A stretch of DNA of 64,000 nucleotides from Locusta migratoria. Lineage: Eukaryota > Arthropoda > Insecta > Orthoptera > Acrididae. The translations under genes and the position numbers were made by a program. The DNA lies in assembly GCA_026315105.1 (NCBI GenBank), contig CM048750.1:400146502-400210501 (forward strand). The letters are read 5' to 3'. The first letter of the stretch is position 1. Each line of letters begins with the position of its first letter. This document shows positions 23,023 through 34,180 of the stretch, one piece after another. Under the pieces are notes generated by a model. It had not been told where the DNA came from, made no database searches, and worked only from the letters and a program-made list of their open reading frames with translations.

Positions 23023-23735
23023 TATTTGTACTTACTGAATATTGTTGCCCTCGCATCATTTCCTTTATTGATTATAATAATCAATCATGGCAACAATCAA
23101 GACAGTCAATTAGTCTTCCCCTAGTCTCCTACCAATACACATTCAAACCTTATCTCATTCCTTCTGTCACAACTCAAAATTGATTTGCACTGCAATCTCT
23201 ACAATTAGTGAAATAACTCATCAAATTGTATTAGCAAATTGGCCTCCATCCATCCAAGCAGTTCCTTGAAAGATAATGAAGCCAGCACTAAAATTAATTC
23301 ATTCAGCAAGTCACTACCACAGTTAGACAATCTCTGAACAAAGTTCTAAAGCCCAGTCACAATGAAACAGTTGAGTATAATAAAATGAGGATCAGCTGAA
23401 ACTAACTTCAATTTAAACTTATCCATAACCAGTGGAGGAGGTCAAATGGAAATGGGAACATCCTCAGAACTGAAATTAATTACTATAAAGTGATGCAATC
23501 ACTCTCATATAGCACTAGACATAACAAACAATATTTCTAAAGGCTCTGAGTGTTATTAAATTACAGGAATTTTTTTTGTTCTGACATATTTAATTAATTG
23601 TGAGGTGCCAGAAAACACACTCGACCACATACCATTAGCATTGAAAGTTATCCGTAAGAGAGAAGTGTTAAAAGTCACACAGTTTCTTCCTACATTTAAA
23701 CTTATAGGACCACATCTGACATAACAGTAGCTCAC
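23023..23735. other. ft intron, no recognised feature
   Basis: Intron sequence downstream of exon 23736-24056, up to the TA transposon. Nothing recognised. Confidence 0.5.
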
Positions 23736-24056
23736 CTGTGCCTCATCGGTATCGTTGCCACGGATCGAGCCGCCGTTCTTGGCCAGCACGGTGAGCACGG
23801 CACGGCTCTGCGTCTCACGGTCGAGCCGGCGCGCGACGCGTATCTCACCCGTAGCTGCAACGATGCTGAAGCCTCGGTCATTGCTGGCACCCACAAACAG
23901 GTAGAATACGTGTCCATCGTCACCCGCATCCTCATCTGTGGCACGCACGGTGCCGACGCTAGTGCCCACTTCTGCAGACTCGGAGACATCCAGGTGGAAG
24001 ACAGGCTGCACGAACCGCGGGTAGAACTCGTTCTCCCCCGTCACGTGCACCACGAC
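23736..24056 (-). CDS. ft: ft exon: degenerate repeat end and next cadherin repeat
   Basis: 107 codons, phase 0; acceptor TGTGCAG|GTCGTG, donor CAG|GTGAGC. It starts with a non-canonical repeat end (HVTGENEFYPRF). FAT4 has a similarly altered linker at the same repeat, so the loss of calcium ligands looks old and conserved. It then runs through VFHLDVSESAEVGTSVGTV, ATDEDAGDDGHVFY, FSIVAATGEIRVARRLDRE and LTVLAKNGGSIRGNDTDEAQ. The last motif (AKNGGSIRG.D.DEA) is one of the clearest FAT4-like signatures. Confidence 0.94.
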
Positions 24057-24239
24057 CTGCACACAGTGCTTCCTGTTGTCACCTTTCCTCTCTCAGAAAT
24101 AGGGTAGGCTGTAGCGACAATTACGTGTAAGACAAAACAACAAAATGTCATGTGTAATAGATGTACATCACATTAGTTGACACTCGTGCTATTCGAATGT
24201 TAGTGTTGCACTGAGGCACCTAACGTGCGATATGAGTGG

Positions 24240-24611
24240 TTTAAGCATTTCAAAGGATTTATTCACAAATGTGAATAGTCAGGTTTCAGTCTTGACATGA
24301 CAAATTGAAAGCCTACACACATCCACTAAAGATGAGCTTAATAATTGATGTGCATTTGCAAAACGGCAACTCGATTAATAGTTTAAGACACTACGAGCTA
24401 CTATAAACAGTCAGTTTTCAGTTTTGACACAATGAATAGAAATCTTATGTGCATCCACAAAACAATATTTATAACAACTTTAAAATTCTTCTAAATAACA
24501 ATTAGACAGGCTAGAGAAACAACAAATCCAGAGTGCAGAACAAATGATAACACACAAGGAAACTGAGACAAGGTTTAAAAAATTAGAATCAGCACAACAA
24601 AATTTTCCTAC
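24240..24611 (+). pseudogene. Degenerate repeated coiled-coil-like coding sequence
   Basis: Plus-strand translation gives imperfect repeats such as VNSQVSVLT.QIESLHTSTKDELNN and INSQFSVLTQ.IEILCASTK, followed by LDRLEKQQIQSAEQM and RFKKLESAQQNF. This looks like a decayed heptad-rich retroelement gag or similar. The family is unknown and the sequence has several stops. Confidence 0.3.
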
Positions 24612-24638
24612 ACGTAGGAACCTGGGAGGCAATACTCA
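24612..24638 (+). mobile_element. 5' piece of an RTE copy split by a 5.7-kb insertion
   Basis: GTAGGAACCTGGGAGGCAAT then ACTCA matches the RTE region VGTREAILT seen at 42340-42365. The remainder of the same copy resumes at 30383, after a duplicated ACTCA. Confidence 0.7.
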
Positions 24639-24996
24639 TAACGTTGCCCTTGCTTCGTATGATGCCATAATTGTTAAAGTAGATTCTGCAATTATATTTT
24701 GGACAAGGAATTGAAGGTACCGAATTTTTGAATTTGAAATAATTTAGTTAAAGTGCTGCACAAAATGAACGTTAAAGCAAATAAACCGTGGGTTGCATAT
24801 TAAAGTCAGGCACCATACAACCAACAGCACATTATAATACTTACAGAAAGCATCTAGCTACGTATTGTAGAAGCTGGAAATTATAACTTTTACTTATTTA
24901 ATACGTGAACGTTCGAGATACTTTCCGTAGGAGATCAGTGTTCAGACTGTTCACTTCGCTTTTCATTGTTGTGTGACCATGGATGGAACATGAAAT

Positions 24997-25249
24997 TGTG
25001 GCGATCTTAAGTTTGTGTGTTCTCATAATGACAAGTATGCAAGTAACCTCTGTGGTGGATCGTAAGTTAAATGATCTTTGCCGTTATTTTTTTTTTTTTA
25101 ATGATAATTTCTATGGATTTTTACGTTGCTATATGAATAAACCTGTATTACTCTCTGTGGTTTTCATGTCGAGTGAAGTTTTAAATAAAAGTGTTCTTGT
25201 TAGACATATTAAGTTTGTTTCACTTATGTGTGGTAGAATTATGACTACA
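24997..25249 (+). repeat. Gypsy 5' LTR
   Basis: Starts TGTGGCGATCTTAAG and ends GACTACA, with AATAAA-type sequence inside. It matches the 3' LTR over nearly its whole length apart from indels near 25040-25085. The right end could be a few bases longer. Confidence 0.85.
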
Positions 25250-25335
25250 TAGTTGGTGACTTCCGACTAAGGTTTTCCAAGAAATAGGGTTTTTTCTTTT
25301 TTTGCCTTCCATCTAAATACTTAATATCAGGCTTT

Positions 25336-26751
25336 ATGATGAGCAATGAAGGCATATCGGAAGAGATCAAATGGCTTCAACATGAAATAAAGAATTTGGA
25401 GTTACAGATTTCACGAAATACAAGTAACAAGCATGTAATGATGCATAGAGAAAATGTTGACTCGACAACTCGGCCGCAATCTGGTGGAAAGGAACTTCCA
25501 TATAGTACAATGGTTAATTCAAGTGAGTTACAACTTGATACAGCCAGACAAAATTCTGCCAATTTTATCAGTTCACCTACTCAACAGCTGCAATTAAGAG
25601 CACCTCCATTTATGCCTTTACAACCACGCACTTGGTTTGCAGTAATGGAGAATATATTTCGTCAGCAAAGGGTTGTAGACGATCATGAGAAATTTACCTT
25701 GGTGATTAGTAATCTTGATCAACAAAGCACGATGTTGATATCAGACATGGTAACCGACCCACCATTAGAAGGAGCCTACGGCAGATTAAAAGAAGAGCTT
25801 ATCTCTCGGTGTTTGAAGTCAGCAGACATAATAATTAAGCGAGTGCTATACAAAGAGAGAAGTGGGGACAGAACCCCGTCTGAATTCTGGAGACATTTAC
25901 AAGGTTTAGTAGATAGTACAACTGTATCTGACAACTTGTTGTTACATGTGTGGCAGCAACAGCTACCAGTACAAGTAAGATCATCACTAGCAGTACTTGA
26001 AGAGAAGTTGACAGACGAATTATTACAAGCAGCAGATAGAGTCTACCTGACACAAGAATCTACTGCAACAATGGCAATGACGTCGATATTTGCAACATGT
26101 GATAACCCACGTTCTCAACGCAATTCAGCCAGTGGAACCACTGCAGACTGTGCAGCAGTCAGCCCACGTAACGGATCAAGCATGTCAGATGAAATTAAAG
26201 GCTTAAAAGCTTCAATAGAGGCACTGGCAGCACAGCTAAGTACCGGTGTACGACAAAATGACCGAGATGGAAACAGCAGAAGGAGAAGTTGGACAAAGCG
26301 TGAAACACGAAGCCAGAACAGAGAATTCAGCGGAGTCTGCTGGTATCAAAAGCGATTTGGAAGAGATGCTACAAGATGCACATCACCATGTGCTTACATG
26401 ACGAACCAGAGAGCATACAATAACAGTGCAGTCTCTACGAGACAACAGAATCGACGGTCAATGTATGAAGACGTTATCACTTCAAAAAGGCTGTATGTAT
26501 CAGATAGACGTACCGGTACAAAGTTTTTAGTTGACACAGGGTCTGATATTAGCACGCTTCCTATCAGCTGTGCACCTCACAACAAGCAAGATGGACAACC
26601 GAAATTAAAGGCCGTGAAAAACTCTGCAATTAATACATATGGACGTAAAGTATGTGATGTTGATGTAGGATTTCCTAATAAATTCACCTGGTCTTTCGTG
26701 ATTGCCTCTACTAGGTGCGGATTTCCTAACACATTTCAAGTTGGCAGTTGA
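25336..26751 (+). pseudogene. Gypsy gag and protease
   Basis: 471 codons from an ATG just downstream of the primer-binding site. The N-terminal half is a capsid-like gag (WFAVMENIFRQQRVVDDHEKF and LKEELISRCL are typical of a Gypsy gag central domain). Then comes a Cys-rich patch CWYQKRFGRDATRCTSPC in place of a classical CCHC knuckle, as in some insect Gypsy clades. The aspartic protease appears at FLVDTGSDISTLPIS (around residue 400). The ORF then runs out of frame near 26700, while LPLLGADFLTHF continues in another frame. Confidence 0.82.
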
Positions 26752-28000
26752 CTTGCAAGGAAAACGTTTACTGAATTTAGAGAAGAACATTGCAACATCA
26801 GGAAACAGAGAAAGACAAACTTCTGAGAAGATGCAAGCAATTGATAATGGCCTGGCTACATGTCAGATTAACTTTAAACAGGTTAAACATAATACAGTGC
26901 ATTATATAAGTACCACACCAGGGCAACCCGTTGCGCTCCGAGCGAGAAGAATTGCACCAGAGAAACTGACAGAAACAAAGGCTATCTTTGACAAGATGTT
27001 ACAGGCTGGAACAATCCATCGGTCAGACAGTCCGTGGTCATCACCTCTCCATCTGTTTCGCAAGAAGGACGGCTTATGGAGGCCATGTGGTGATTACCGG
27101 GCATTAAACTCTTGAACAATTCCAGACAGGTACCCAGTACCTAATATACAAGACTTTACGTACGCACTAGTAGGCGCAGAAGTCTTCAGTGTCCTTGACT
27201 GCAAGAAAGTGTACAATCAGATTCCGGTAGCCCTGAGTGACGTACCAAAGACAGCAGTAATTACGCCTTTCGGACTATTTGAGTTCTTATTCATGTCTTT
27301 TGGTTTAAAAAACGCTGCTCAAACATGGCAGCGTTTCATTGATGAAATACTAAAGAGACTTGCATTTTGTTTTGCTTACTTGGATGACATTTTGGTGTTC
27401 TCTCCAAACGTTCAAGTGCATGAACAACATCTACATCTGGTTTGCAACGGATTATCTGACCATGGAGTAGTTCTGAACCATGATAAGTGCATCATACAAC
27501 AGGCTGAAGTCACATTTCTTGGTCATATTGTTTCAGGAGAAGGCGTTATGCCGAATTTGGAGAAAATCGCAACAATACAGTCGCTACCGAAACCATCAAC
27601 CTATCGAGAGCTAAGACAGTACTTAGGAATGATAAATTTTTATCGACGTCATCTGCCAGGAACCGCTAAAGTACAAGTACCACTTACTGATGCACTAGCT
27701 GGACACAAAGCTACAGGTCGGCGCCTTGTTAAGTGGACGTCAGAGATGAATAAAACATTTAACGACTTGCAGGTGAGTTTAAGTCACGCAGTGTTGCCTT
27801 CACACTCAGTTCCTTACACACAGCTGGCTATTGTTGTGGACACAAGCCAGTTAGAAATAGGGGCAGCTCTACAATAACGAGTACAAGAACATTGGCATCC
27901 ACTAAAATTTTTCTCTCAGAAGTTACAACCAGCGCAGCAGAAGTGGAGTGCATACGACACGGAACTGCTGGCTATCTATGAAACAATTAAACACTTTCGT
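26702..28000 (+). pseudogene. Gypsy reverse transcriptase and start of RNase H
   Basis: RT motifs in order: RRIAPEKL, SPWSSPLHLFRKKDGLWRPCGDYRALN, then stop codon, TIPDRYPVPNIQDF, VFSVLDCKKVYNQIPV (usually D..KAYHQIPV), TPFGLFEFLFMSFGLKNAAQTWQRF, FAYLDDILVFS (catalytic YLDD intact) and GHIVSGEGVMPN. A stop after ALQ (27875) separates it from WHPLKFFSQKL and the RNase H region. Confidence 0.85.
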
Positions 28001-28027
28001 TCACAAATTGAGGGTAGACCAGTTATT

Positions 28028-29357
28028 GTGTTTACAGATCACAATCCCATAATTGCAGCATTTAAAACTACTAGTGACAAGTGCTCTCCAAGACAGTTTC
28101 GTCATATCGAGTTTGTGAGTCAATTTACGACCGACATTAGACATGTGAATGGGGCAGAGAATATAGTTCCTGACTATTTCTCATGGATTTGTGGGATATC
28201 AGAAGTTATAGACTACCATAAACTTGCAGAAGAGCAAACCAGAGACGCAGAACTGCAACAACTTTTAAATGATCCATTAACTGGGCTTAAATTTAAACAG
28301 ATTACCATACCCAACTGTGATGCTAGACTGTGGTGCGACATGTCACAAGGCAAACTAAGACCATTTGTGTCTAGTAAATTTCTTAAAACAGCGTTCAACA
28401 GTGTTCACGGTCTTGCACATACGGGAGCCAATTCTACAGTTAAGTTGCTGAGAGATCATTTTGTGTGGCCATCAATGAAAAGAGACGCACGTGTTTGGAT
28501 ACGTACATGCGTTCCCTGTCGTAAAAGTAAAGTGCGTCGTCATGTGCATGCGGAAGTAGGAGCCTTTCAAGGAACTTCAGCTAGATTCTCTCACGTCCAT
28601 GTCGACTTGGTAGGACCTCTACAGCAGTCAGAAGGTTACAGGTACTTGCTTACACTCATAGACAGGTGCACAAGGTAGGCAGAGGCAATTCCTAGAGCTA
28701 ATATATCAGCAGAGACGACAGCGAAGACGTTTATAGGTACATGGATTGCACGCTTTGGTTGTCCACTTCATGTTACCACCAATCAGGGAAGACAATTTGA
28801 ATCTGTACTTTTCTCAGAGCTCGCTAGAATGTGTGGTTTTCAGCGGCATCACACGACCACTTACCATCCAGCCAATAACGGGATGGTCAAATGTTGGCAC
28901 CGAACTTTGAAAGCAGCATTAAATGTGTCACCAAGACAAGTGGACAGAAGCATTGCCTTTGGTGGTGTTAGGGCTGTGGACAGCATTAAAACCCGACATA
29001 GGTGCATCAGTTGCAGAAATGGTTTACGGTGAGGCTATTCGCATCCCAGCAGACTATTTGACACCAGTGTCGGTACCAAGCACAGAAGAGCTTCCTCAGC
29101 TGGTGCGTCAGTTAAGACAACACTGTGCTAAAATACATTGTCCACCACCTTCTCGTCATGGCAACCATCAGGTATTCGTGCACAAACATTTAAACACTTG
29201 CTCACATGAGGTGCTTCATACGGATTCTGTCAAAGCACCTTTACAGCCACCTTATATTGGTCCATTTCAAGTACTAGCAAGAAGTAAACATACTATGGAC
29301 ATATTGTACAATGGTGTTCTGACGAATGTGTCAATTGAGCGTGTTAAGCCAGCATGA
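28028..29357 (+). pseudogene. Gypsy RNase H end and integrase
   Basis: RNase H: VFTDHNPIIAAF and RQFRHIEFVSQF. Integrase: zinc finger H..AHTG....L...FVWPSM, then CVPCRKSK; catalytic core HVDLVGPL (first Asp kept), TTNQGRQFES (second catalytic Asp replaced by Asn) and NNGMVKCWHRTLKAAL (usual Glu replaced by Lys). C-terminal chromatin-binding-like part: VLHTDSVKAPLQPPYIGPFQVL. Frame changes at about 28676 and 28925. Confidence 0.85.
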
Positions 29358-29602
29358 GTTATACCTACAACAACAACAGACAATGAACCGATACTGCAGG
29401 AAGATGAGAACCCAGGGCATGTTGACAGGCTACCTCAGACACCTCCTGTGACTTCACCACAACAGAATGAAGCAGAGGCATCACAGCTGGAAGTTTCACC
29501 ACCGCAAGATCGTCCGATGCACACAAGAGCTGGGCATCAGATCAAGTTCAAGTATCAAGACATTCCAGGAGCTCCACTCTTTAAGAGGGGGGGAGGGGGC
29601 TG

Positions 29603-29843
29603 TGTGGCGATCTTAAGTTTGTGTGTTCTCATAATGACAAGTACGCGTGTGAGTAACCTCTGTGGTGGATCATTAGCTGTTATTTTTTTTTTTTATGATA
29701 ATTTCTTTGGATTGTTACATTGCTATATGAATAAACATGTATTATTCTTTGTGGTTTTCATGTCGAGTGAAGTTTTAAAGAAAAGTGTTCTTGTTAGACA
29801 TATTAAGTTTGTTTCACTTATGTGTGGTAGAATTACGACTACA
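29603..29843 (+). repeat. Gypsy 3' LTR
   Basis: TGTGGCGATCTTAAG to GACTACA, preceded by the polypurine run AAGAGGGGGGGAGGGGG. Confidence 0.85.
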
Positions 29844-30382
29844 AAGTTACTGGTAATAATAGAATAATAATAAAGAAAAAACAAATTATCAAACTTCGTG
29901 AAATTACAAAACAAATGACTGCAGGTTCTAAGATCAAGCAAAGTATTGTATAAGTATGATTGATTGTGATTGAAATTTTGCAGACAATGCGAAGCGATTG
30001 TAATGGCGTCTGAATATTAAACTATTATGGACGTCGAGGAGCTAAAAGCATTAAGAAATTAAATATTTGACATGGAGGGGTTTGATTTAAATAAAAACCA
30101 AGGAGAGGGAATGCTTTTAAATTTAAATAATATTTTTTCAGCAACAGCTTGCATTATTCTTACTTACATGAGTGGATACAGGTATGAAAAACATCTTGAC
30201 ACATCGGATACAGACAAGAGAGTGAGTAACAACTACTATCACAGTTCCGTTCCGCTTGTTTGGAAGTAAAAAAAACGATGAACGAAATTAAATTAGTTGC
30301 ATTGCGAGACAGAGGGAACCGGAGGCAATAACCATCGCTGATCAAGGATAAACAAAAAAATAAAAATTTTAGTGTATCGTTA

Positions 30383-30987
30383 ACTCACTTTACGACTTAT
30401 CTTAGAAGGTAGATTAAGAAAGGCAAACCTACATTTTTAGCTTTTGTACATTTGGTGAAAGCTTTTGACAATGTTGACTGGAATACACTCTTTCAAATTC
30501 TAAAGTCAACAGGGGTAAAATACAGAGAAAGGAGAGTTATTTACAACTTGTACAAAAGCCAGACCGCAGTTATTAGACTCGAAGGGCATGAAAGGGAAGC
30601 ATTAGTTGGGGAGGGAGTAAGACAGGGTTGTAGCCTTTCTCCAATGTTATTCAATTTGTACATCGAGCAGGCAGTGAAGGAAAGCAAGGAAAAATTTGGA
30701 ATAGGGAGTAAAGTTCAGGGGGAAGAAATAAAAACATTGTGTTTTGCTGATGACATTGTAATTCTGTCAGAGACAGCAAAGGACCTGGAAGAGCAGTTGA
30801 ATGGAATGGACAGTGTGTTGAAGAGAGAGTATAAAATTGTTCAAACGAGACCAAGCGATGCATATCGAAAGCAGATTCAAATTGATGTGTGTTGCCGTTC
30901 TTATGAGGAGATGAAAAGGCTTGCTCAGAATAGAGTAGTGTCGAGAGCTGCATCGAACCAGTCTCTGGACTGAAGACCACAACAACA
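30383..30987 (+). mobile_element. RTE copy, RT palm fused to 3' end by internal deletion
   Basis: Continues the piece at 24612-24638. It encodes LRLILEGR-like, VKAFDNVDWNTLFQILK, EGVRQGCSLSPMLFNLYIEQAVKE, FADDIVILSETAKDLEEQLNGMDSVLKREYK, then jumps directly to RPSDAYRKQIQIDVCCRSYEEMKRLAQ and the tail CTGAAGACCACAACAACA. The C-terminal region between VLK..YK and RP.DAY is missing (about 0.6 kb by comparison with 42820-43540). Confidence 0.85.
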
Positions 30988-31289
30988 TGCAAGCTGAAAG
31001 TGAAGTTTATGATTGGGAATGTGACAGTGTATCTTATGAATCAACAGCACAAAAGGTTGAAAAATCCACCAATGCGACTATTAGTCAGAGACAACAACTT
31101 CTCCAGTAATTGCACAAATACATATATCTGTGTATTTGACAAAAAACTGGGCATTATTAAGATATTCCATTACCACATGCTCAAGTCAAGCCACATGAAT
31201 AATTTTGTAAATAAATAAATAAAAACCAACAATTCTATATCTTGTGCTAAACAACCAGCTGTCAAAGAAGAAATTAAATTTTTGCTCTG
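30988..31289. other. ft intron, no recognised feature
   Basis: AT-rich sequence downstream of the RTE copy. Nothing recognised. Confidence 0.4.
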
Positions 31290-31550
31290 ATGGAACATAA
31301 TAGAACGTTCCATACAGAGAATTCGAAGTGTGGCAGTCGGAGGTGATGGTTGTATGACTGTGTTGTGTGCCTGTGTGATTGCGTGAGTGCTCTATTTTCT
31401 GAAGAAGGCCATGGCCGATAGCTGAATGTGTTGTATGTGTGTGTCTTTTGTATGTGCCTGTCGCAGCTCGTCGCCACGTCTTTGCGGTGAGTTGTAAACT
31501 GTCCTCACTATATTATTTATTCCAACCTGGACTTTCCATTATTATGTTTT
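31290..31550 (+). repeat. Penelope-tail repeat, copy A
   Basis: Shares long stretches (TGTGTGCCTGTGTGATTGCG, GGCCATGGCCGATAGCTGAA, CCAACCTGGACTTTCCATTA) with 33810-34035. It contains the hairpin module CTGAAGA-A-GGCC/AT/GGCC followed by GATA. Assignment to Penelope-like non-coding ends is by resemblance to insect repeats and is not certain. Confidence 0.55.
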
Positions 31551-31893
31551 GTTCCTTTCATTGGTAAACCAGTGACAATTTTGTCCAACAATGTGAAAAC
31601 TTTCATGTGGTTTGTGTGGAAAGACTTTGTAGGTGATCAAAATCTTGAGCACATTCTCATTATAGTTTTAAAAACACAGTACCGATCGCAAGAGAATTTT
31701 TTATTGTTGTTAGGCAATCGGATTCAGTCAGCTTGAGACCATCTTCAGGCTGACAATGGCAGCCGATTGTGGGCGGATCAGGTACTGTTGGCCGTGGAAA
31801 TCAACTGCCTTTCATTAACAATAGCTGTTTCTCCAGAAAGGTTTTCTAAAATCGTAGATTCTCATTACACAGTATAAACCCTCTGCCAAACCT

Positions 31894-32310
31894 GTGGAAT
31901 GCATGTTCTGTGAATTAAACCATTTCATCAGAACCTATGCTTCCAACAAGCAAATATGCTGGGTAGTATATATCGGCTTGTTTGAACTAGTGGTTAATAA
32001 CCTGCCCCTGTTTTCCATACCTGACTCACCAACTGATCTAGCTCTACAGACCAAAGAATCTAATGAATGGGTAGATCCGATACCAAAATTTCCACAAGGA
32101 GAAATAGCCCTAAGGGAAAAAGTAATGCAAAATTTTATAGCTCAAGCTGATGAAGCACTGAAAAGATAAACTTATTATGACAAGCGGCTGAAGAGAGCAC
32201 AGACGTTCAATTTAGGGGATTTAGTACTATTAAAAAATCATCCTAAGCCATCAGTAATATTAAAACACAGTAAGTGGCAACATCTTTTTTCTGGGGGTGA
32301 CATATGGAAG
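31894..32310 (+). pseudogene. LTR-retrotransposon integrase C-terminal fragment
   Basis: Plus strand reads HFIRTYASNKQICWV, LPLFSIPDSPTDL, WVDPIPKFPQGEIALREKVMQNFIAQADEALKR, a stop, then YYDKRLKRAQTFNLGDLVLLKNH. The pattern (R....YD.R.K....F..GDLVLLKNH) is the end of a retroelement integrase. Only about 130 codons remain. It could belong with the LTR at 32581. Confidence 0.6.
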
Positions 32311-32422
32311 AAACTGATAACTATGCAGGCTTGTCAGACTACCTCTATACCTGAAATAATATTTAAACAGGTATTAACTATTATTATAATTATTGCTGTT
32401 ATTATAATATGAGAATATTTAC

Positions 32423-32425
<3 letters not shown>

Positions 32426-32458
<33 letters not shown>
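32426..32458. repeat. (TG)n microsatellite
   Basis: About 16 TG units. Confidence 0.95.
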
Positions 32459-32460
<2 letters not shown>

Positions 32461-32580
32461 ATATTTATATTTCATTGCCCCATTGCTTTTGATACAAGTC
32501 TTACAACCACCAATACACTGACACCCAGGCGCAAACACAGACAACATTACTACACAATAAGTGATAAGCTAAAGAACAGT

Positions 32581-33056
32581 TGTGGCGTAGCTATTTGCCA
32601 CAAAGCCAGCGGTCTACACAAATCACCATGCAACTTGAACAAGAGGCAATAAATCGCTCAACAATACTTCGTCTGCTGGGGGCACCTGCAGTCTCGTTAC
32701 CTTTTTGCCTGCTCCGCATGCCGACCAATAGGAAGAAAGGGGCTCGCCTAGATATGGCGGCGCACCACAGTCAGTAAAGGAGTAGGGAGGAGTACGGCAG
32801 TTCCAGTCAGTACCAAAAGTCCAACAAGTCGACAGAGGAGTGCCATCCATGTGAGCCAGCAGTCTTAACACAAGCTGCAACATTTGCTATTGAAAGGACT
32901 TTTGTACCAATCAAGCACATAAAAGTTGAATATTCTTTCCATCTGTAATAAAACTACTGTATATGTGAACTAATCTTTTACTTGCAGAGCTTGTCCACAT
33001 CCTTGCTAACCACGGCCCACCATCTTTAGAACCTACAGCATCCCGAGGACACAACA
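32581..33056 (+). repeat. Probable LTR with adjacent primer-binding site
   Basis: Begins TGTGGCGTAGC, contains an AATAAAACTAC-type polyadenylation signal near 32948, ends GGACACAACA, and is followed directly by ACTGGTGTCCCTTTCAGGCC, which looks like a primer-binding site. That would make it a 5' LTR with its body deleted. The integrase fragment upstream on the same strand would then come from another copy or a tandem LTR arrangement. A second LTR was not found in the window. Confidence 0.5.
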
Positions 33057-33239
33057 ACTGGTGTCCCTTTCAGGCCCAAGTTTGCCAGAATTATGTTATT
33101 CATGTGCTTGTGGACATTTATGTTTCAGGTGGTGTTCTACTTTAGCTTATAAATTTATCGATTTAAATGTTTTATCCATTGCAACAACTATGTTAGGTTC
33201 GAAAAGTACATGGCCACCATTTGCAGGGTTGTAGATTTA

Positions 33240-33275
33240 TTTTCAGCTGGTTTCGAACAATTATTGCCCTTCTTC
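33240..33275 (-). repeat. Hairpin module CTGAAGA...GAAA (repeat remnant)
   Basis: Minus strand: CTGAAGA, A, GGGCAA, TAA, TTGTTC, GAAACCAGCTG, then AAAATAAA. Similar remnants with GAAACCAGTTG occur on the minus strand near 37580-37615. Confidence 0.45.
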
Positions 33276-33398
33276 AGGTATCTGTACAGGAAACAGTTAA
33301 GAGTAATATACAATTAAAAATATTTCATAAAATTTGCAGTACAATCACAGGATTAAAGGAGCAAGAAATACAGTGTATATACAAGCTTTCTTGAAAAG

Positions 33399-33399
<1 letters not shown>

Positions 33400-33443
<44 letters not shown>

Positions 33444-34035
33444 ACACGGAAATTATCCAGGCCTCAACTTACGATAACTTCCCTTTTCTCCCACACCCTA
33501 CCTTTCCCACCTCTCTATTCTAAACCTCTCCTTTTTTTAGTGCTGTGTGTGCACATGCGTGCATGTGTGAGTGCGTTCATCTGTGTGTGTGTGTGGGGGG
33601 GAGGGGGGTGCACGCGTGCGCGTGCACAGGGCACACATGCATTCATTTTATTTTATTTTCCTCCACTCACCCACCTCCCCACTCCATCCCTAAGCTGCAT
33701 CTTGTTCCTCCCATCTAATACATACATATGTGCTGTATCCATTCTCCACCACTGTGACGCAACCTTCCTATGACCCCTCCCCTCTCCTATCTCCACAATG
33801 CAGAGCATGCTTAAAAAGTGCGGCAGCTGGAGTTGACAGTTGTGTGATTGTGTTGTGTGCCTGTGTGACTGCTTGAATGTTCCCAATTCTCAAGAAGGTC
33901 ATGGCCGATAGCTGAAAGTGTTGTATGTGTGTGTCTTTTTTGTGTGCCTGTTGCGGCTTGTCACGTCGTTGCAGCGAGATGTAAACTGTCCTATTACTAT
34001 ATTGTTAATCACAACCTGGACTTTCCATCATCTGA
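33400..34035 (+). repeat. Penelope-tail repeat, copy B
   Basis: Begins with a (CA)n tract (33403-33436) and pyrimidine-rich sequence. It contains a TG-rich stretch at 33541-33640, then the block shared with 31290-31550 (CATGGCCGATAGCTGAAAG, CACAACCTGGACTTTCCATC). The hairpin core is mutated (CTCAAGA). Confidence 0.5.
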
Positions 34036-34180
34036 CATTTAGCTGCAGAAGTGGAAAAGACTAAGGATAAATTGTTTATTAATTTTTCATATCATATAAG
34101 TTTATTTACTGAAGTGGATTTCCTTAGATAATTTCCATTTATAGCTTGATACATACACAGTGACCAGTGACAGTGACAGT

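Larger units (their letters stand above)
24997..29843 (+). mobile_element. Ty3/Gypsy LTR retrotransposon
   Basis: Two LTRs, a primer-binding-like site (TGGTGACTTCCGAC from 25254), gag-protease ORF, RT, RNase H, integrase and a polypurine tract (29584-29599) just before the 3' LTR. No envelope gene is seen between integrase and 3' LTR. Flanking bases (AAAT left, AAGT right) give at best an imperfect target duplication. The order PR-RT-RH-IN is diagnostic for Ty3/Gypsy. Stops and frameshifts (about 26700, 27113, 27875, 28676, 28925) and changed integrase residues make it defective. Confidence 0.9.
24639..30382. mobile_element. 5.74-kb insertion of unknown type carrying a Gypsy element
   Basis: The insertion separates two RTE pieces and is flanked by the duplicated target ACTCA (24634-24638 and 30383-30387). 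Its ends are TAACGTTGCC and, inverted, TAACGATACA, so only a short TAACG terminal inversion is shared. A Ty3/Gypsy element fills 24997-29843. The outer shell (353 bp left, 539 bp right) has a short open frame at 30072-30269 with no recognised similarity. It could be one DNA transposon with a Gypsy inserted, or two successive events. Confidence 0.55.
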
